NCBI GenBank assembly: GCA_035464115.1
Contig: DATHSN010000088.1
Span: 1-30,016 of the forward strand
Direction: 5' to 3'
Length of the DNA: 30,016 nucleotides
Source of the DNA: DATHSN01 sp035464115
Lineage (GTDB): Bacteria; Actinomycetota; Acidimicrobiia; Acidimicrobiales; SKKL01
The notes under the pieces were generated by a model, which was given only the letters and a program-made list of their open reading frames with translations, was not told the DNA's origin and ran no database searches. Positions within the stretch are counted from its first letter, which is position 1. Every line of letters starts with the position of its first letter. The position numbers and the translations under genes are program-made. Shown one piece after another: positions 6,872 through 14,592 of the stretch.

Positions 6872-8059
6872 TCAGACGGTGGCGGGCTGCTTCTTCTGGG
6901 GCAGGCCGAGGCGCACCTCGTCGGCGGCCCAGCCGGGCCAGCGCTCACGGCTCTTCTCGGCCAGCTTGCGCAGCAGGGCGATGGCGCCGGGGTCATCGTC
7001 GCCGGGGCGGGCGATGATCGAGCCGTCGGCGATCATCCGCTGGATGATCTCGCGACCGAGCTCGGTGCGGACGATGGTGAGCGTCCAGTCGTTGTCCTTG
7101 CCGATGCCGCCGGTAGAGATGTCGGCGTGCTCAGCGGCGAAGTCGGGGCAGTGGTTGCACCCCTCGCGGGTCCAGGCGTGGCACTCCTTCAACGGGATCT
7201 CGTGGTAGGCCCCGTCGTCCATCCAGATCTGGAAGACGCCCTTGATGTTCATCTTCACCATGCGCTGCTTGGGCAGGCCGTACTTGGCGAGGAACAGCTC
7301 TTCGAAGATGGAGTCGTCGAAGGTCTTGGAGCACAACAGGCCGATGTTGAACACGAACGGCTTGCCCGCCTTGCCGACCTTGCGGGTCCACATCACCGGC
7401 GGCACCGACGACTGGCAGCTCATGCCCACCAGGGCGAGGCGCTGGTGGCCGGCCTCGAGCGCGTCCTTGATGGCGAGCGTGTTGGCCGAGTACGTGTAGC
7501 GGCTCCCGGCCGAGGCGAGCACCTCGTCGCGGGTGGCGGCCACCCCGGGCACGGCCTTCCACGAGTTGCCCTCGCCCTCGAGGAACGAGGTGAGCGCGGC
7601 GTCGATGTAGTCGTGCTCGAGCGCCCAGATGAGGATGGCCGACACCAGCCCGCCGTCCTGGCCCATGCGGTGCACCATCTCGTCGCTGGCGCGCACCAAC
7701 AAGATGTCGGAGTACACACCGAACACCTCGTCGTCGGCGCGGTCGCGGTCGAACAGGTGGGCGTTGGCCTGCGGCTCCCACGCCCGGAACCGCGGGCAGG
7801 CCCGGGTGCACGACGTGCACCCCTTCTGACCGTGGCCACAGTCGGTGGGACCGAGCTCGTCCTCGAGGTGGAACGGGCGGTAGTGCCCCGCCTCGTGGGT
7901 GTAGCCGATGACCTCGTGGGGGCACGCGATGACGCACCCCGCGCACCCCGTGCACAACCCGGTGTCGATGACCTCGGCGAACAGCTCCTTCCACTGGTTG
8001 GTCCAGCGGGGAGCCTTGCCGGTCGACGGAGGGGCGTCGGTGGCGGTGGCATCGCTCAT
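6872..8059 (-). CDS. FrhB-like coenzyme F420 hydrogenase/dehydrogenase beta-subunit family protein
   Basis: FrhB-type proteins bind FAD and Fe-S clusters and pass electrons between F420 (or another deazaflavin or nicotinamide) and a partner. The protein is 395 aa. The N-terminal ferredoxin part has 'CTGCAGCVIACP' (C36, C39, C42, C46) and a second set C74, C81, C84, C88 ('CTSCTRACP'), enough for two 4Fe-4S clusters. FrhB N and C domains follow ('GQDGGLVSAIL', 'GMSCQSS', 'CSKTF'), then the family signature 'CNHCPDFAAEHADIS' and 'GGIGKDND'. No hydrogenase subunit or F420 biosynthesis gene is nearby. I chose the ATG at 8059 over a longer frame because TAGTGT lies 7 nt upstream. F420 use is inferred from the family; homologues include non-F420 reductases. 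Confidence 0.85.
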   Translation of the reverse strand: MSDATATDAPPSTGKAPRWTNQWKELFAEVIDTGLCTGCAGCVIACPHEVIGYTHEAGHYRPFHLEDELGPTDCGHGQKGCTSCTRACPRFRAWEPQANAHLFDRDRADDEVFGVYSDILLVRASDEMVHRMGQDGGLVSAILIWALEHDYIDAALTSFLEGEGNSWKAVPGVAATRDEVLASAGSRYTYSANTLAIKDALEAGHQRLALVGMSCQSSVPPVMWTRKVGKAGKPFVFNIGLLCSKTFDDSIFEELFLAKYGLPKQRMVKMNIKGVFQIWMDDGAYHEIPLKECHAWTREGCNHCPDFAAEHADISTGGIGKDNDWTLTIVRTELGREIIQRMIADGSIIARPGDDDPGAIALLRKLAEKSRERWPGWAADEVRLGLPQKKQPATV

Positions 8060-8066
8060 GGTCGAC

Positions 8067-8072
8067 ACACTA
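8067..8072 (-). promoter_or_regulatory. Leaderless -10 box of the FrhB-like gene
   Basis: TAGTGT on the minus strand lies 7 nt before the ATG at 8059. There is no Shine-Dalgarno in between. Confidence 0.5.
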
Positions 8073-8102
8073 GGTCGACCCGCCGCCCCACCCATGGGTC
8101 GA

Positions 8103-8516
8103 TCACACCAGCCGGGCGAGCGCCGCCGCGGCGTCGGACAGGTCGTCGAGCCGGGTCCGCGCGATCTCCACCACCCGCCGGTCGTCGACGTCGGCGTACT
8201 GGTGCACCAAGAGGTTGCGGAACCGGGCCAGATCCTGGAGCCGACGCCCCAGATCGGGATCGACGACCCCGTGCTCGGCGAGGCGGGCGAACACGTCGGC
8301 GAAGCTCGCCGGGGGCACCCAGCCCTCGCTCGCGATCACGTGTTGGCCGGCGTCGATGAGCGCCCCGGCCGCCACCACGAACCGGTACTTCATGGCCGCG
8401 AGGCGGTCGGGGTCGTCGAAGATCACGTCGTCGCCGAGCTCCGCCAGCCGGCGGAGCGCACGCCGCTCCTCACCGACGCGGGCGAGCAGCGCCGCCAGCC
8501 GCGAGGGGTCGACCAT
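8103..8516 (-). CDS. hepT: HepT-like HEPN RNase toxin (DUF86)
   Basis: HepT toxins are HEPN-domain RNases that cut RNA and stop growth until neutralised by the MntA nucleotidyltransferase. The protein is 137 aa, all helical, normal for the family. The catalytic RX4HXY motif is intact in 'RNLLVHQY': R100, H105, Y107. In characterised systems the Tyr of this motif is AMPylated by MntA, which inactivates the toxin. The ATG shares one base with the stop of the upstream mntA-like gene (TGATG), so the two are translationally coupled. Antitoxin-first order is the common TA layout but is reversed relative to the Shewanella hepT-mntA pair. Activity is inferred from the intact motif. Confidence 0.9.
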   Translation of the reverse strand: MVDPSRLAALLARVGEERRALRRLAELGDDVIFDDPDRLAAMKYRFVVAAGALIDAGQHVIASEGWVPPASFADVFARLAEHGVVDPDLGRRLQDLARFRNLLVHQYADVDDRRVVEIARTRLDDLSDAAAALARLV

Positions 8517-8920
8517 CAGGCCCGGCCCTCGGCGACCGCCGCCAGGTACGCCCGGTCGGAGGCCTCGGCGAAGGGCGCGAAGTCGAAGAACAACGAGCGG
8601 GTGGTGGCCTCGAAGCGGACCCGCGCCGCCTCGTCGACCGACGCGGCCAACCGACCCTCGGTGAGGATCCGACCCGCGAGGCGCAGCGGGGCCCGCCGCA
8701 GGTCGACGACGTCGACCTCGCCGACGTCGGCGAGGCGCCGGGCCACGGCGTCGAGCACGGCGGGGGCATCGGCCCCATCGGCCGGCACCACCGCGACATC
8801 GAGGTCGTGGGCGATCGTGTCGCCGCGGGCGACGGAGCCGAACACGTAGGCGGCGACCACGGGGAGGCCCGCCACCGCGGCGGCGACCCGCTCGAGCACC
8901 TGGCCCCGGTCGAAGCTCAT
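8516..8920 (-). CDS. mntA: MntA-like minimal nucleotidyltransferase antitoxin
   Basis: MntA transfers AMP from ATP to the HepT active-site tyrosine. The protein is 134 aa. The nucleotidyltransferase fold is marked by 'YVFGSVARGDTIAHDLDVAVV': G28-S29 and the metal-binding pair D39 and D41, spaced GS-x9-DxD, at the short end of the usual x9-10. A third acidic position is probably D70 in 'VGEVDVVDL'. A helical tail follows ('ARVRFEATTRSLFFDF'). I chose the ATG at 8920 because the conserved domain begins about 20 residues later. TAGGCT lies 8 nt upstream and there is no Shine-Dalgarno. The stop overlaps the hepT start by one base. There are no signs of recent transfer: codon use resembles the neighbours. 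Confidence 0.9.
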   Translation of the reverse strand: MSFDRGQVLERVAAAVAGLPVVAAYVFGSVARGDTIAHDLDVAVVPADGADAPAVLDAVARRLADVGEVDVVDLRRAPLRLAGRILTEGRLAASVDEAARVRFEATTRSLFFDFAPFAEASDRAYLAAVAEGRA

Positions 8921-8928
8921 CGACGCCG

Positions 8929-8934
8929 AGCCTA
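8929..8934 (-). promoter_or_regulatory. Probable -10 box of mntA-hepT
   Basis: TAGGCT on the minus strand lies 8 nt before the mntA ATG and would give a leader of 0-2 nt. The upstream gene in the same direction stops at 8961, leaving room for little else. The -35 is not recognisable. Confidence 0.45.
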
Positions 8935-8960
8935 GAAGGCCTCGCCCGTCGAACCGCCGC

Positions 8961-9272
8961 TCATCGCTGCTCGCGGCTGACCTCGTCGATGCAGTCGTCG
9001 AGGATGGCCACGACCTCCGGGGCGAGGGTGCCGTCGGCCTCGAGCTCGGACTCGATCTCGACGAAGCGCTCGAAGGGCACCTCGTCGACCATGGCGTCGT
9101 AGGTGCACTCGCAGACGCCGCGCAGCGCGGGATCGGCGTCGTCCTCGGTGCATGCCTCGAGGAACGAGGCGCGGGTGGCGTCGTCGTAGCTGCCCTCGAC
9201 GTCGTCGCTGCACCCGGCCGCCAGCACGGCGATCGGCACCATGGCGAGCACGAGGAGACGACGGTGGAGCAC
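8961..9272 (-). CDS. Small cysteine-containing lipoprotein, function unknown
   Basis: A 103-aa predicted lipoprotein. The signal peptide is 'MLHRRLLVLAMVPIAV' followed by the lipobox 'LAAGC', with the lipidated Cys at 21. The mature part is acidic, about 80 residues, with four more cysteines (C41, C54, C56, C94) that could form two disulfides outside the membrane. I do not recognise the domain. The GTG start at 9272 is supported by TACGGT exactly six bases upstream, a leaderless arrangement. It is divergent from the thiolase gene and upstream of mntA-hepT on the same strand. No partner is evident. Confidence 0.75.
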   Translation of the reverse strand: MLHRRLLVLAMVPIAVLAAGCSDDVEGSYDDATRASFLEACTEDDADPALRGVCECTYDAMVDEVPFERFVEIESELEADGTLAPEVVAILDDCIDEVSREQR

Positions 9273-9278
9273 GCGCCG

Positions 9279-9284
9279 ACCGTA
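9279..9284 (-). promoter_or_regulatory. Leaderless -10 box of the lipoprotein gene
   Basis: On the minus strand TACGGT is followed by six bases and the GTG at 9272. No Shine-Dalgarno is present. Confidence 0.55.
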
Positions 9285-9327
9285 GCGGCGACGCGCCGTC
9301 GTCTGGTGTCACGGGAAGTGCCATCGG

Positions 9328-9333
9328 TACGCT
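9328..9333 (+). promoter_or_regulatory. Probable -10 box of the thiolase gene
   Basis: TACGCT would start transcription near 9340 and give a leader of about 25 nt that contains the GGGGGA ribosome site. The -35 (GGTGTC region) is weak. It lies between the divergent lipoprotein and thiolase genes. Confidence 0.45.
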
Positions 9334-9364
9334 CCGGCGAGCACTCGACCCACCAGGGGGACCC

Positions 9365-10525
9365 ATGCCCGAAGCCGTCATCGTCGCCACCGCCCGCACT
9401 CCGATCGGGCGGGCCTTCAAGGGATCGCTCGTCGACATCCGCCCCGACGACATGGCGGGCTTCATCGTCGCCAAGCTCATGGAGAAGGTCCCGTCGGTCG
9501 ACCCCGGCTCGGTCGACGACCTCATCCTCGGCAACGCCAGCCACGTCGGCGAGGCCAGCTACAACATGGGCCGCAACGTCGCCCTGCTCGCCGGGCTGCC
9601 CGACACCGTGCCCGGCACCACCGTCAACCGGTTCTGCGCCTCGTCGCTGCAGACCATCCGCATGGCGTTCCACGCCATCAAGGCCGGCGAGGGCGACACC
9701 TACATCGCCGGCGGCGTCGAGGCCGTGAGCCGCAGCGGCGGCGGCGGTGGCGACACCCGCAACCCGCGCTTCGTCGACACCAGCCGCGACGACTACCTGA
9801 GCGACGTCTACATCCCCATGGGCCTCACCGCCGAGAACGTCGCCGAGCAGTACGGCGTGTCGCGCGAGCGCATGGACGAGTACGCCAAGCTCTCCCAGGA
9901 CCGCGCCGTGGCCGCCCAGGAGAACGGGTTCTTCGAGCGTGAGATCAGCCCGATCACCACGCCCGACGGCACCGTGGTCAGCAAGGACGACGGCCCCCGC
10001 GCCGGCACCACCATCGAGAAGCTGGCCTCGCTGAAGCCGGCCTTCAAGGAGGACGGCAAGGTCACCGCTGGCAACGCCTGCCCGCTCAACGACGGCGCCG
10101 CCGCCGTGCTCGTCATGAGCGAGGACAAGGCCCGCGAGCTCGGGCTCACCCCGCTGGCCCGCATCATCGCCTCGTCGGTGTCGGGCCTGGCCCCCGAGAT
10201 CATGGGCGTCGGTCCGATCGAGGCCGTCCGCAAGGTGCTGGCCCAGGCCAACATGACCATCGGCGACATCGACGTGGTGGAGCTCAACGAGGCCTTCGCC
10301 GCCCAGGTGATCCCGGTCTGCGACGAGCTCGGCATCTCCATCGAGGACACGCTCAACCCGCACGGCGGCGCCATCGCCCTCGGCCACCCGTTCGGCCAGA
10401 CCGGCGCCCGCATCATGACCACCCTCATCAACGACCTGCAGACCCTCGACAAGCAGTACGGGCTCGAGACCATGTGCGTCGGTGGTGGCCAGGGCATGGC
10501 CATGATCATCGAGCGCCTCAGCTAG
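9365..10525 (+). CDS. Acetyl-CoA acyltransferase (thiolase)
   Basis: Cleaves 3-ketoacyl-CoA with CoA to acetyl-CoA and a shortened acyl-CoA, or runs in reverse to make acetoacetyl-CoA. The protein is 386 aa, full length. The nucleophilic Cys is C91 in 'VNRFCASSLQT'. The C-terminal catalytic set is 'NPHGGAIALGHPFG' with H341 and 'CVGGGQGMA' with C371. 'ELNEAFAAQV' is the usual fourth motif. The ATG has GGGGGA five bases upstream. A Gly-rich loop 'SRSGGGGGDTRN' follows the first motif. It stands alone rather than beside a hydroxyacyl-CoA dehydrogenase, so degradative and biosynthetic roles cannot be told apart. With the FadE and Etf genes here, beta-oxidation is the simpler guess. Confidence 0.94.
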   Translation: MPEAVIVATARTPIGRAFKGSLVDIRPDDMAGFIVAKLMEKVPSVDPGSVDDLILGNASHVGEASYNMGRNVALLAGLPDTVPGTTVNRFCASSLQTIRMAFHAIKAGEGDTYIAGGVEAVSRSGGGGGDTRNPRFVDTSRDDYLSDVYIPMGLTAENVAEQYGVSRERMDEYAKLSQDRAVAAQENGFFEREISPITTPDGTVVSKDDGPRAGTTIEKLASLKPAFKEDGKVTAGNACPLNDGAAAVLVMSEDKARELGLTPLARIIASSVSGLAPEIMGVGPIEAVRKVLAQANMTIGDIDVVELNEAFAAQVIPVCDELGISIEDTLNPHGGAIALGHPFGQTGARIMTTLINDLQTLDKQYGLETMCVGGGQGMAMIIERLS

Positions 10526-10535
10526 ACGACCGCTG

Positions 10536-10570
10536 TCACCCGGGTCCGGCGAGCCGTCGGGCCCGGGTGA
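10536..10570 (+). terminator. Inverted repeat after the thiolase gene
   Basis: TCACCCGGG (10536-10544) pairs with CCCGGGTGA (10562-10570), a 9-bp stem with a 17-nt loop starting 10 nt after the thiolase stop. The repeat is inside the 3' coding end of the convergent udgB gene. Confidence 0.45.
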
Positions 10571-11222
10571 GCACGGCGTCGAGCATGTCCTCGGTGAGCC
10601 GGCCGGTGAAGGTGTTCTGCTGGCTCACGTGGTACGAGGCGACGACCGCCCGACCGTCGGGGGCCAGCGCCTCCACCCCGTGGCCGAACCGGGGCCGAGG
10701 GCGCACCCCGAGCAGGGCGCACGCCGCCTCGTAGCCGAAGGCCCCCAGCGCCACCACCACCCGGACCTCGCTCAGCAGCGCCAGCTCGCGCTCGAGCCAG
10801 GGCCGGCACGCGTCGCGCTCCTCGGGGGTCGGCCGGTTGGCCGGGGGCGCGCACCGCACCGGGGCGGTGATCCACGCGTCGGTGAGCACCAAGCCGTCGT
10901 CGCGGTGCTCGCTGGTGGGCTGGTTGGCGAAGCCGGCCCGCCACAGCGCCCGATAGAGCCACTCGCCCGAGCGGTCGCCGGTGAACATCCGCCCGGTGCG
11001 GTTGGCGCCGTGCGCGGCGGGGGCCAGCCCGACCACGAGGACCCGGGCGGCGGGGTCACCGAACCCGGGGACGGGACGCCCCCAGTACTCCTCGTCGCGG
11101 TACGCGGCCCGTTTCTCGACCGCCACCTGCTCGCGCCAGGCCACCAACCGGGGGCAGGCGCGACACGCCACGATCTCGGCCTCGAGGTCGGCGAGCGGGG
11201 CCGGCAGCCGTGCGGGATCCAC
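10536..11222 (-). CDS. udgB: Family 5 uracil-DNA glycosylase (UdgB type, Fe-S)
   Basis: Removes uracil, and in studied homologues hypoxanthine, from DNA at the start of base excision repair. The protein is 228 aa, normal length. The 4Fe-4S cysteines are C20 and C23 in 'CRACPRL', with C124 and C139. Motif 1 'GLAPAAHGANRTGRMFTGD' (65-83) lacks the polar activating Asp of families 1-2, the family 5 hallmark. Motif 2 is 'SYHVSQQNTFTGRL'. I chose the GTG at 11222 because a longer frame would run into the divergent phosphatase gene. TACCCT lies 8 nt upstream. High GC raises the load of cytosine deamination, which such enzymes counter. Confidence 0.9.
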   Translation of the reverse strand: MDPARLPAPLADLEAEIVACRACPRLVAWREQVAVEKRAAYRDEEYWGRPVPGFGDPAARVLVVGLAPAAHGANRTGRMFTGDRSGEWLYRALWRAGFANQPTSEHRDDGLVLTDAWITAPVRCAPPANRPTPEERDACRPWLERELALLSEVRVVVALGAFGYEAACALLGVRPRPRFGHGVEALAPDGRAVVASYHVSQQNTFTGRLTEDMLDAVLTRARRLAGPG

Positions 11223-11272
11223 GAGACGGCAGGGTAGGTTGACCGGCGTCCTCCCCCGACCTCCGGAGCCCG

Positions 11273-11917
11273 ATGCCCCGCCGCACACCGCCCGCCCACA
11301 CGCTCGTGCTGCTGGTGCGCCACGGGCAGACCCCCACCACCGGAGCCATCCTCCCGGGGCGGGCACCCGGGCTGCACCTGGCCGACACGGGCCGGGCCCA
11401 GGCCCAGCGGGCGGCCGAGCGCATCGCCCCGCTGCGCAAGGTCACCGCCGTCTACGCGTCGCCGCTCGAGCGCACCCGCGAGACCGCCGCGCCGATCGCG
11501 AAGGCCACCGGCCTGCGGGTCCGCACCCGACGCGGGCTGCTCGAGTGCGACTTCGGCGAGTGGACCGGTGCCGAGCTGAAGGCGCTGCGCAAGCTCCCCG
11601 AGTGGAACGTGGTGCAGCGCCAGCCGAGCGCGTTCCGGTTCCCGGGCGGCGAGTCGATCGCCGAGATGCAGGTGCGGATCACCTCGACGCTGCGCGACCT
11701 CGCCGCTGAGCACCGGGGCGAGACCATCGTGTGCGTCTCGCACGCCGACCCGATCAAGGCCGCGGTGGCCGACGCCGTCGGCAGCCACCTCGACGCCTTC
11801 CAGCGCCTGGTGGTGTCGCCGTGCTCGATCACCGCCATCCTCTACGGCACCGACACCACCACGGTGCTCACCGTGAACTCCACCGGCGACGACCTCACCA
11901 CCCTCGCCCCGTCCTGA
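11273..11917 (+). CDS. Histidine phosphatase superfamily protein, MSMEG_4193 type
   Basis: A branch-1 histidine phosphatase of 214 aa whose natural substrate is not established. The phospho-His is H17 in 'LLVRHGQTPT' (R16-H17-G18). 'ASPLERTRETA' supplies the second Arg, E91 in 'LLECDFGEWTG' is the acid, and H157 in 'VCVSHADPIKAA' is the second catalytic His. 'GRAPGLHLADTGRAQA' is typical of this actinobacterial subfamily. The ATG has GGAG about 7 nt upstream. It leads a three-gene cluster with DUF3090 and a SCO1664-like kinase at 25- and 8-nt gaps, probably one transcript. TTGACC at 11239 has no matching -10. Confidence 0.9.
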   Translation: MPRRTPPAHTLVLLVRHGQTPTTGAILPGRAPGLHLADTGRAQAQRAAERIAPLRKVTAVYASPLERTRETAAPIAKATGLRVRTRRGLLECDFGEWTGAELKALRKLPEWNVVQRQPSAFRFPGGESIAEMQVRITSTLRDLAAEHRGETIVCVSHADPIKAAVADAVGSHLDAFQRLVVSPCSITAILYGTDTTTVLTVNSTGDDLTTLAPS

Positions 11918-11942
11918 CGCCTCTCCCCCACCGGTCCACCCC

Positions 11943-12425
11943 ATGAACCCCTCGTTCGACCTCCCCGACGCCGACCACTTCACCGCCGGCACCGTCGGTC
12001 CGCCCGGGCAGCGCACGTTCTTCCTCCAGGCGGGGTCGGCCGGCTCGGTCGTCTCGCTGAAGATGGAGAAGCAGCAGGTGGCGGCGCTCGCCGACCACCT
12101 CGACGGCATGCTCGCCGACCTGCCGCCCGTCGCCCCTCCCGACGCCCCCGAGCTGGTGGAGCCGGTGGTGCCGACGTGGACCGTCGGCGGCCTCGGCGTG
12201 GCCTTCGACGAGGACGCCGACCGCGTGGTCATCGTCGCCCAGGAGCTGATCGACGACGACGTCGACGAGGACGACGCCGCCTCGGCCCGCCTGCGGCTCA
12301 CCCGCGACCAGGTCGCGGCGTTCATCGCCCGGGCGCGCCAGCTCGTCTCGGCCGGCCGGCCGCCGTGCCAGTTCTGCGGGCTCCCCCTCGACCCGGCCGG
12401 CCACGCCTGCCCCCGGGCCAACTAG
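11943..12425 (+). CDS. DUF3090 family protein
   Basis: A 160-aa protein of unknown function restricted largely to actinobacteria. It begins 'MNPSFDLPDADHFTAGTVG' and contains 'GQRTFFLQAG', typical of the family. The centre is rich in Asp ('ELIDDDVDEDDAAS'). The C-terminus holds a metal-binding knuckle 'CQFCGLPLDPAGHACP' with C142, C145, H154 and C156, a likely zinc site. It sits between the phosphatase and kinase genes, as in many actinobacteria, often near mshC. The fixed order suggests that the three products act together, perhaps as a phosphorylation/dephosphorylation pair with this protein as partner (inference). Confidence 0.88.
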   Translation: MNPSFDLPDADHFTAGTVGPPGQRTFFLQAGSAGSVVSLKMEKQQVAALADHLDGMLADLPPVAPPDAPELVEPVVPTWTVGGLGVAFDEDADRVVIVAQELIDDDVDEDDAASARLRLTRDQVAAFIARARQLVSAGRPPCQFCGLPLDPAGHACPRAN

Positions 12426-12433
12426 GCGCCACC

Positions 12434-13132
12434 GTGACCGCCGCCGATCGACTCCTGCGCGAGGGCGAGGTCGAGATCGAGGGGCGCATGCCGTGGAGCT
12501 CCAACGCCACCCTGCTCGTCACCGTGCGCCTCGACGACGAGGAGGGCCGCGCCGTCTACAAGCCCCACCGCGGCGAGCGGCCGCTGTGGGACTTCCCGTC
12601 GGGGCTCTACCAGCGCGAGGTCGCCGCGTTCGAGCTCGCCGACTGGTTGGGCTGGGACCTGGTGCCGCCCACGGTGATCCGCACCGACGCCCCGCTGGGC
12701 GCGGGGTCGCTGCAGCAGTTCGTCGACGCCGACTTCGAGCAGCACTACTTCACCCTCTACGAGGACGCGTCGTGCCACGACACCCTGCGGCGCCTGTGCC
12801 TGTTCGACCTGCTCGCCAACTCCACCGACCGCAAGAGCGGCCACTGCCTCCTCGCGCCCGACGGCCGCATCCTCGCCATCGACAACGGCCTGTCGTTCCA
12901 CCGCGAGTTCAAGCTGCGCACCGTCATCTGGGAGTTCGGTGGTGAGCCCATCCCCGACGACCTGCTCGACGACGTCCGCCGGCTCGACGACGACGGACCG
13001 CCGCCCGCGCTGGTGCCGCTGCTCGACCCGTTCGAGCTCGACGCCCTGGCGGCGCGAGCCCGGGCGGTGCTCGCCGACCCCCACTTCCCGGTCGACCCCA
13101 CCGGGCGGCGCTACCCCTGGCCGCTGGTCTGA
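12434..13132 (+). CDS. SCO1664-like phosphatidylinositol 3/4-kinase-fold protein
   Basis: A 232-aa cytoplasmic protein with a small PI3/4-kinase-like fold and unknown substrate. The ATP-binding Lys is K43 in 'AVYKPHRGE'. An acidic partner is E62 in 'YQREVAAFEL'. The catalytic loop is 'DLLANSTDRKSGH', and the metal-binding motif is 'AIDNGLSFH' (D150), in place of DFG. I chose the GTG at 12434, 8 nt after the DUF3090 stop, because the frame then starts 'MTAADRLLREGEVE', matching the family. The 3' end overlaps the convergent antiporter gene by 22 bp. Genuine kinase activity is unproven for this family as far as I know. Confidence 0.85.
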   Translation: MTAADRLLREGEVEIEGRMPWSSNATLLVTVRLDDEEGRAVYKPHRGERPLWDFPSGLYQREVAAFELADWLGWDLVPPTVIRTDAPLGAGSLQQFVDADFEQHYFTLYEDASCHDTLRRLCLFDLLANSTDRKSGHCLLAPDGRILAIDNGLSFHREFKLRTVIWEFGGEPIPDDLLDDVRRLDDDGPPPALVPLLDPFELDALAARARAVLADPHFPVDPTGRRYPWPLV

Positions 13133-14592
13133 GCCTCCGGTGGCCCGAGCAGGCGCTCGATGGCCGCCAGGCTGGTGCGGTCGGCCAGCACCAACAGCTC
13201 GTCACCGCCCTCGATGACGGTGGTGCCCTGGGGGATCACGAACCCGTCGGGTCGGCGGATGAGCACGACGAGCGCCTCGTGGGGCAGGCCGAGCTCGACG
13301 ATCTGACGACCGACGGCGGCGCACGCGGGGTCGACGCGGAGCTCGGTCATGCCCTCGCGGCCGCCGATGGTGGCCACGAACTCGACGGGGTACGGCACGG
13401 GTGACGGGGCGTCCTCGGCCACGCCGAGCAGGCGGGCGACGGACCGGACCGTGGTGCCCTGCACGATGAAGGACACCAGGACGACGAAGAACACGGTGTC
13501 GAACACCAGGTCGGCCTGGTCGACCCCCTCCACCAGCGCGAACGTGGCGAGGATGATCGGCACCGCTCCCCGCAGGCCCACCCACGCCACGAGGGCCTGG
13601 TCGCGCCAGGGCACCCGGGCGGGGGTGAGGGTGACGATCACCGCGAGGGGTCGGGCCACCAGCACGAGCACGGCGGCGACGCCGAGCGCCGACCAGGCCA
13701 CCTCGACCAGCTCGGAGGGGAACACGAGCAGCCCGAGGGCGAGGAACATGGCGATCTGGCCGATCCACGACAGCGCGTCGTGGAAGCGCTCGAGGCTGCG
13801 GCGGTGCACGAACTCCCGCCGGGCCATCACCAGGCCGAGCACGTAGACGGCCAGGAACCCCGAGCCGCCGACCAGCGCCACCGCCCCGAAGGTGAGCAGC
13901 ACGCCGGCGACGGTGAGGGCCGCGTGCAGGCCGTCGACCTCGAGCCGCAGCCGGTTCAGGGCGGTGACGACGAGGACTCCGGCGAGCGCGCCCCCCACCG
14001 CGCCCAGCACGGCCTGCTGGGCGAAGATCACGCCGAAGGCGAGCAGCGAGCGATCGGGATCGCCGAGGCGCTCGAGGATCGCGACGGTGAGGAACACCGC
14101 CATGGGGTCGTTGCTCGCCGACTCGAGCTCGAGGAGGGGACGGATGCGGCCCCGCAGGCCGACGGCCCGCGAGCGCAGGATCGAGAACACCGCCGCGGCG
14201 TCGGTCGACCCCATCACCGCGCCGACCAGCAACCCCACCTCGAGCGGCACGCCGAGCACCACGGTGGCCGCCAGCCCGGTGACTCCTGCCGTCACCACCA
14301 CGCCCACGGTGGCGAGGCCGAGCCCGGGGCCGAGCACCGGGCGCACGTCGGACCACCGCGTGTCGAGGCCGCCGGAGAACAAGATGAACGCCAGCGCCAC
14401 CACGCCGACTCGCTGGACGAGCTCGGCATCGTCGAGCTCGATGCCGCCCGGGCCCTCGGACCCGGCGAGCATCCCGATGGCCATGAACAGCAGCACGACG
14501 GGCAGGCCCAACCGGGAGGCCGCCTTGCTGGCCAGCACGGCGAGGGTGAGCAGGCCACCGCCCACCACCAGCGCCAGCTCGATGCCGGTCAC
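13111..14592 (-). CDS. CPA1-family K+/H+ or Na+/H+ antiporter with TrkA_C domain
   Basis: An inner-membrane exchanger of 493 aa, similar to NhaP2/CvrA. About twelve hydrophobic segments span 1-385. The ion-binding helices show 'VMGSTDAAAVFSIL' (T130, D131) and 'ELESASNDPMAVFL' (N161, D162), the CPA1 ND signature. 'WVGLRGAVPIIL' is the conserved late helix. A cytoplasmic RCK-C/TrkA_C domain near 405-485 ('RQIVELGLPHEALVVLIRR', 'GDELLVLA') suggests control by a nucleotide. The GTG start overlaps the stop of the FAD oxidase gene by 4 bp (GTGA), so the two are coupled. Ion specificity cannot be read from sequence. Confidence 0.9.
   Translation of the reverse strand: MTGIELALVVGGGLLTLAVLASKAASRLGLPVVLLFMAIGMLAGSEGPGGIELDDAELVQRVGVVALAFILFSGGLDTRWSDVRPVLGPGLGLATVGVVVTAGVTGLAATVVLGVPLEVGLLVGAVMGSTDAAAVFSILRSRAVGLRGRIRPLLELESASNDPMAVFLTVAILERLGDPDRSLLAFGVIFAQQAVLGAVGGALAGVLVVTALNRLRLEVDGLHAALTVAGVLLTFGAVALVGGSGFLAVYVLGLVMARREFVHRRSLERFHDALSWIGQIAMFLALGLLVFPSELVEVAWSALGVAAVLVLVARPLAVIVTLTPARVPWRDQALVAWVGLRGAVPIILATFALVEGVDQADLVFDTVFFVVLVSFIVQGTTVRSVARLLGVAEDAPSPVPYPVEFVATIGGREGMTELRVDPACAAVGRQIVELGLPHEALVVLIRRPDGFVIPQGTTVIEGGDELLVLADRTSLAAIERLLGPPEAQTSGQG

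Noticed and set aside
11239..11244. TTGACC as a -35 for the phosphatase gene
   Set aside because: No TANNNT box lies 16-19 bp downstream; the match is probably chance.
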